Below are positions 62,033-64,000 of a stretch of 64,000 bases of DNA, one piece after another (positions within the stretch are counted from its first letter, which is position 1; each line of letters begins with the position of its first letter). Both the position numbers and the translations under genes were made by a program. The notes beneath the pieces were generated by a model. That model had not been told where the DNA came from and did no database searches. It worked only from the letters and a program-made list of their open reading frames with translations. The DNA lies in contig NC_083398.1 in assembly GCF_030864355.1 (NCBI RefSeq), forward strand, positions 1,302,001-1,366,000, read 5' to 3'. The stretch is from Cutaneotrichosporon cavernicola. Lineage: Eukaryota > Basidiomycota > Tremellomycetes > Trichosporonales > Trichosporonaceae.

Positions 62033-63158
62033 TCAGAGGAAGTAGCTGGAGTGAGCGCAGCCTTGATTACTAATGTAAGTATCAGGTGCACGTACCGGTC
62101 ACCAAAGTCGCCGAGGCCGGGCGTAATGTACTGCTTGGCATCCAGGCCCTGGTCAACCCATGCAGTGATGACCTTGAGCTTGGGGAACTTTGCCTGGACA
62201 TTCTTGATGCCCTCGGGCGACGCGATGAGGTTGAGGAAGAGGATACGCTCCTCCTTTACGCCCTGCTCGAGGAGAACCTCGATGGCCTTGAGGCACGAGC
62301 CGCCAGTAGCTGGGGTCAGTGGGCAGCTTGGTCAAGGGCGAATGGGACGACTGGGCCTAGGCCTGCCTGGTGCGACGGTCGCCATACGCTCGAGCCACTA
62401 GTCTTAGTCACAAACAATCTCACCAAGCATGGGGTCAAGGAGGAGGCAGTACCGCTGGGCAATGTCATCGGGAAGCTTGGCGTAGAAGAGTTTAGGCTGG
62501 GCCGTCTCCTCGTCCTTGGATCAGTTTCATTCCGAGCCACAAACTCACACGCTGGATCAAAATCTACGCGGCGTCAGCATTACAAGACAGTGGGGGGCAT
62601 ACCTTGCCGATGCGGACTGGAGTTAGCTTAAGAGTACAATGTATCGTGATCGCACGGGTACGCACCAGAACGGCAGCAGTCACGTAATCCAGCCTCCATA
62701 GCCTCGCCCGCTGTCGTTAGCACTATACATGACCATGACCGGTCGGGTCTCTCCACGTACCGCGCATAATCGACACGCCGCAGATACGGCCCTCGAACCC
62801 GACGCCTGAGAACTCGACACCCGTCGGTGTCTTGACCGTATGCGGGACCACGGGGAGGTGGTTGAGGCCTAGGGTCAGATATAGATATGCCAGCCACGCG
62901 ACTTACCCTCCTCGACGAGCAGGCGAATGATACGGTCCGAGTAGCTGGGGTTAGGCCCGTCCCTCTTATGGCAAGCTCTCGGCCTCGTCGCTCACAAGAC
63001 AAAGTCGCCACTGGGATTAGCAAATTTTGCGACCTTGCTCACCGGCCGGTTCTCTCGTCGCGAATGAGCGTGAGCAGCGCCTGCAGCTGCGCGGTGGCGG
63101 GGAGAACTATGATGTTCTCGCCCCACTGGGAGGAGCACGACGTCGCGTTGTGGGCCAT
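62033..63158 (-). CDS. FUR1: Uracil phosphoribosyltransferase
   Basis: Makes UMP from uracil and PRPP in pyrimidine salvage; also the enzyme that activates 5-fluorouracil. Ten exons, 63158-63043, 63010-62996, 62944-62907, 62868-62761, 62710-62666, 62616-62603, 62563-62549, 62514-62424, 62309-62096 and 62045-62033, give 222 residues, the usual length. The joined protein follows the family closely: GDFVFYSDRIIRLLVEEGLN, CGVSIMRAGEAMEAGLRDCC, RSVRIGKILIQRDEETAQPK, the PRPP loop LLLDPMLATGGSCLKA, and PGLGDFGDRYF at the end. All phases agree. Exons 2, 6, 7 and 10 are 15, 14, 15 and 13 coding nt. The start ATG at 63158 precedes MAHNATSCSSQWGENIIVLP. Cytosolic. Confidence 0.94.
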
Positions 63159-63885
63159 GGTGTTTTGAGTGACGAGGGGTGTGTGGGGGGAGGATGGGTT
63201 TGTTTGGGTTTGGGTGGAGGGCCGAGTGCAGGCGAGTGGCAAGTTCAGACGCGTTCAATCAACTGCTGATTGGAAAGAGAAGCGCGAAGAGCGAGTCGCG
63301 TCGAGTGTAAGAAGAGTCTGAAGGCTCAAGGTGCGAGTGAGGGAGCAAGGACGCACAAACCTCTGGGGATGGATACAGGATGCAGGATGCAGAATGTAGG
63401 ATACGGCCGATACAGGTTGATTGATCGGAACGTGAGGCGCGACGACGTCACATGGTCAGCCTACCAATGCACCTGAGGTACATGCCGCTAATATCTTTAA
63501 ACCTCCTTGTCCAAAATGTTGCCATTCAATCCTCTATCAAGTTATCACTCGCGTTATCACGGCCAGGGCTTTGTGCTTTGTGATTTATGCTTTGTGCTCC
63601 GTCCTCCGTCCTCCGTGCTCTGTATCCACGGCCACTTCAACTCTGGCGATCGCGGAGACTGACCCGTGACACGCGTGCACGTCTACCGCCGGCTCCAGTA
63701 ACCCAAGCTCTGCCCGTGCTGGCGTGCTGGATCTGCGCTTGGACCTCGACGTCTCAGGAAGCACCGCTCGTCAGTTGGCGCGGCCGGCACAAGGTGCAAC
63801 ATTTAGGGGACCTGAACCGCACAGCAACTCAACAGGTTGAATATACCCAAGTTCACATTATAGTCCGATTCTGTTATACCATCCC
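63159..63885. other. Intergenic region
   Basis: FUR1 promoter and 3' flank of the edge gene. No gene is supported. Short GGATACAGGATGCAGGATGC-type repeats occur near 63371-63400 and GTCCTCCGTCCTCCGTGCTC near 63599-63620. Confidence 0.55.
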
Positions 63886-64000
63886 CTAGGCCATGACACC
63901 CCGCTCCTGCGCGTCCTGGACCTTGAGGCTCTCCAGCGCGCGCGTGAGCTCGTCCGCGTCGGCCGTGGCCTGCGTCTCTTTGGTCTATCGTCAGCCCCGA
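63886..64000 (-). CDS. C-terminal exon of an unidentified gene (5' part outside window)
   Basis: The last exon, 63984-63886, ends a minus-strand gene that continues past the right edge. An intron acceptor (GCTGACGATAG on the coding strand, with a branch-point-like CTGAC) precedes it. The exon reads KETQATADADELTRALESLK and then VQDAQERGVMA before a TAG stop. It is helical and charged, possibly a coiled-coil end. Too little is visible to name a family. Confidence 0.55.

Overview
The window looks like nuclear DNA of a basidiomycetous yeast of the Tremellomycetes, most likely the Trichosporonales; the order is an inference from gene content and style and was not tested by a search. It is GC-rich. 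Nearly every gene is cut by short GT-AG introns, mostly 30-60 nt, with a CTAAC- or CTGAC-like branch point a few bases before the acceptor. The proteins are eukaryotic single-copy genes with fungal features: Mig1-type and Zn2Cys6 regulators, CBR1, MZM1, FUR1 and NOP4. I support 30 protein-coding genes (two cut by the window edges) and one intron-containing tRNA-Lys. I see no transposase, reverse transcriptase, virus-like gene or CRISPR array.

Left part (1-10 kb): a vWA-domain protein cut by the edge, a CLIP-170/Bik1-type microtubule plus-end protein, an extended SDR, an intradiol ring-cleavage dioxygenase and a first succinyl-CoA:3-oxoacid CoA-transferase (SCOT). The dioxygenase and SCOT lie on the same strand and could supply two steps of the beta-ketoadipate route for aromatic compounds.

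Middle (10-46 kb) is sparser and more accessory: a His/Cys-rich protein I cannot name, tRNA-Lys(CTT), an MFS sugar transporter, a cytosolic-looking sulfatase, a Zn2Cys6 regulator, a classical SDR, an Mtr10/transportin-3 import receptor, a Mig1/CreA-type carbon catabolite repressor, a YCII-domain protein, a class III aminotransferase, an orphan, an AhpD-like protein, an AidB-type acyl-CoA dehydrogenase with a catalase-like C-terminal tripeptide, and a second SCOT. Three stretches of about 2 kb hold no gene I can support.

Right part (46-64 kb) is compact and mostly housekeeping: NADH-cytochrome b5 reductase, SmE, an Atg22-like vacuolar transporter, NOP4, mitochondrial uS12, MZM1, an EAF-type elongation factor, a Mahogunin-type RING ligase with an expanded RING, a seven-knuckle Gis2/CNBP protein, FUR1, and the 3' end of one more gene. 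Two divergent pairs (NOP4/uS12m and MZM1/EAF) share promoters of about 200 bp.

The most unusual signals are structural. There are micro-exons of 14-24 nt in several genes and introns as short as 30-31 nt. Tandem repeats sit on functional boundaries: a 36-bp unit copied across a 5' splice site, a unit containing a stop codon, a duplicated intron segment carrying a branch-point-like sequence, and a doubled Pol III terminator. Some small-intron or micro-exon choices would change protein domains without shifting frame. I did not find a convincing new multi-gene system.
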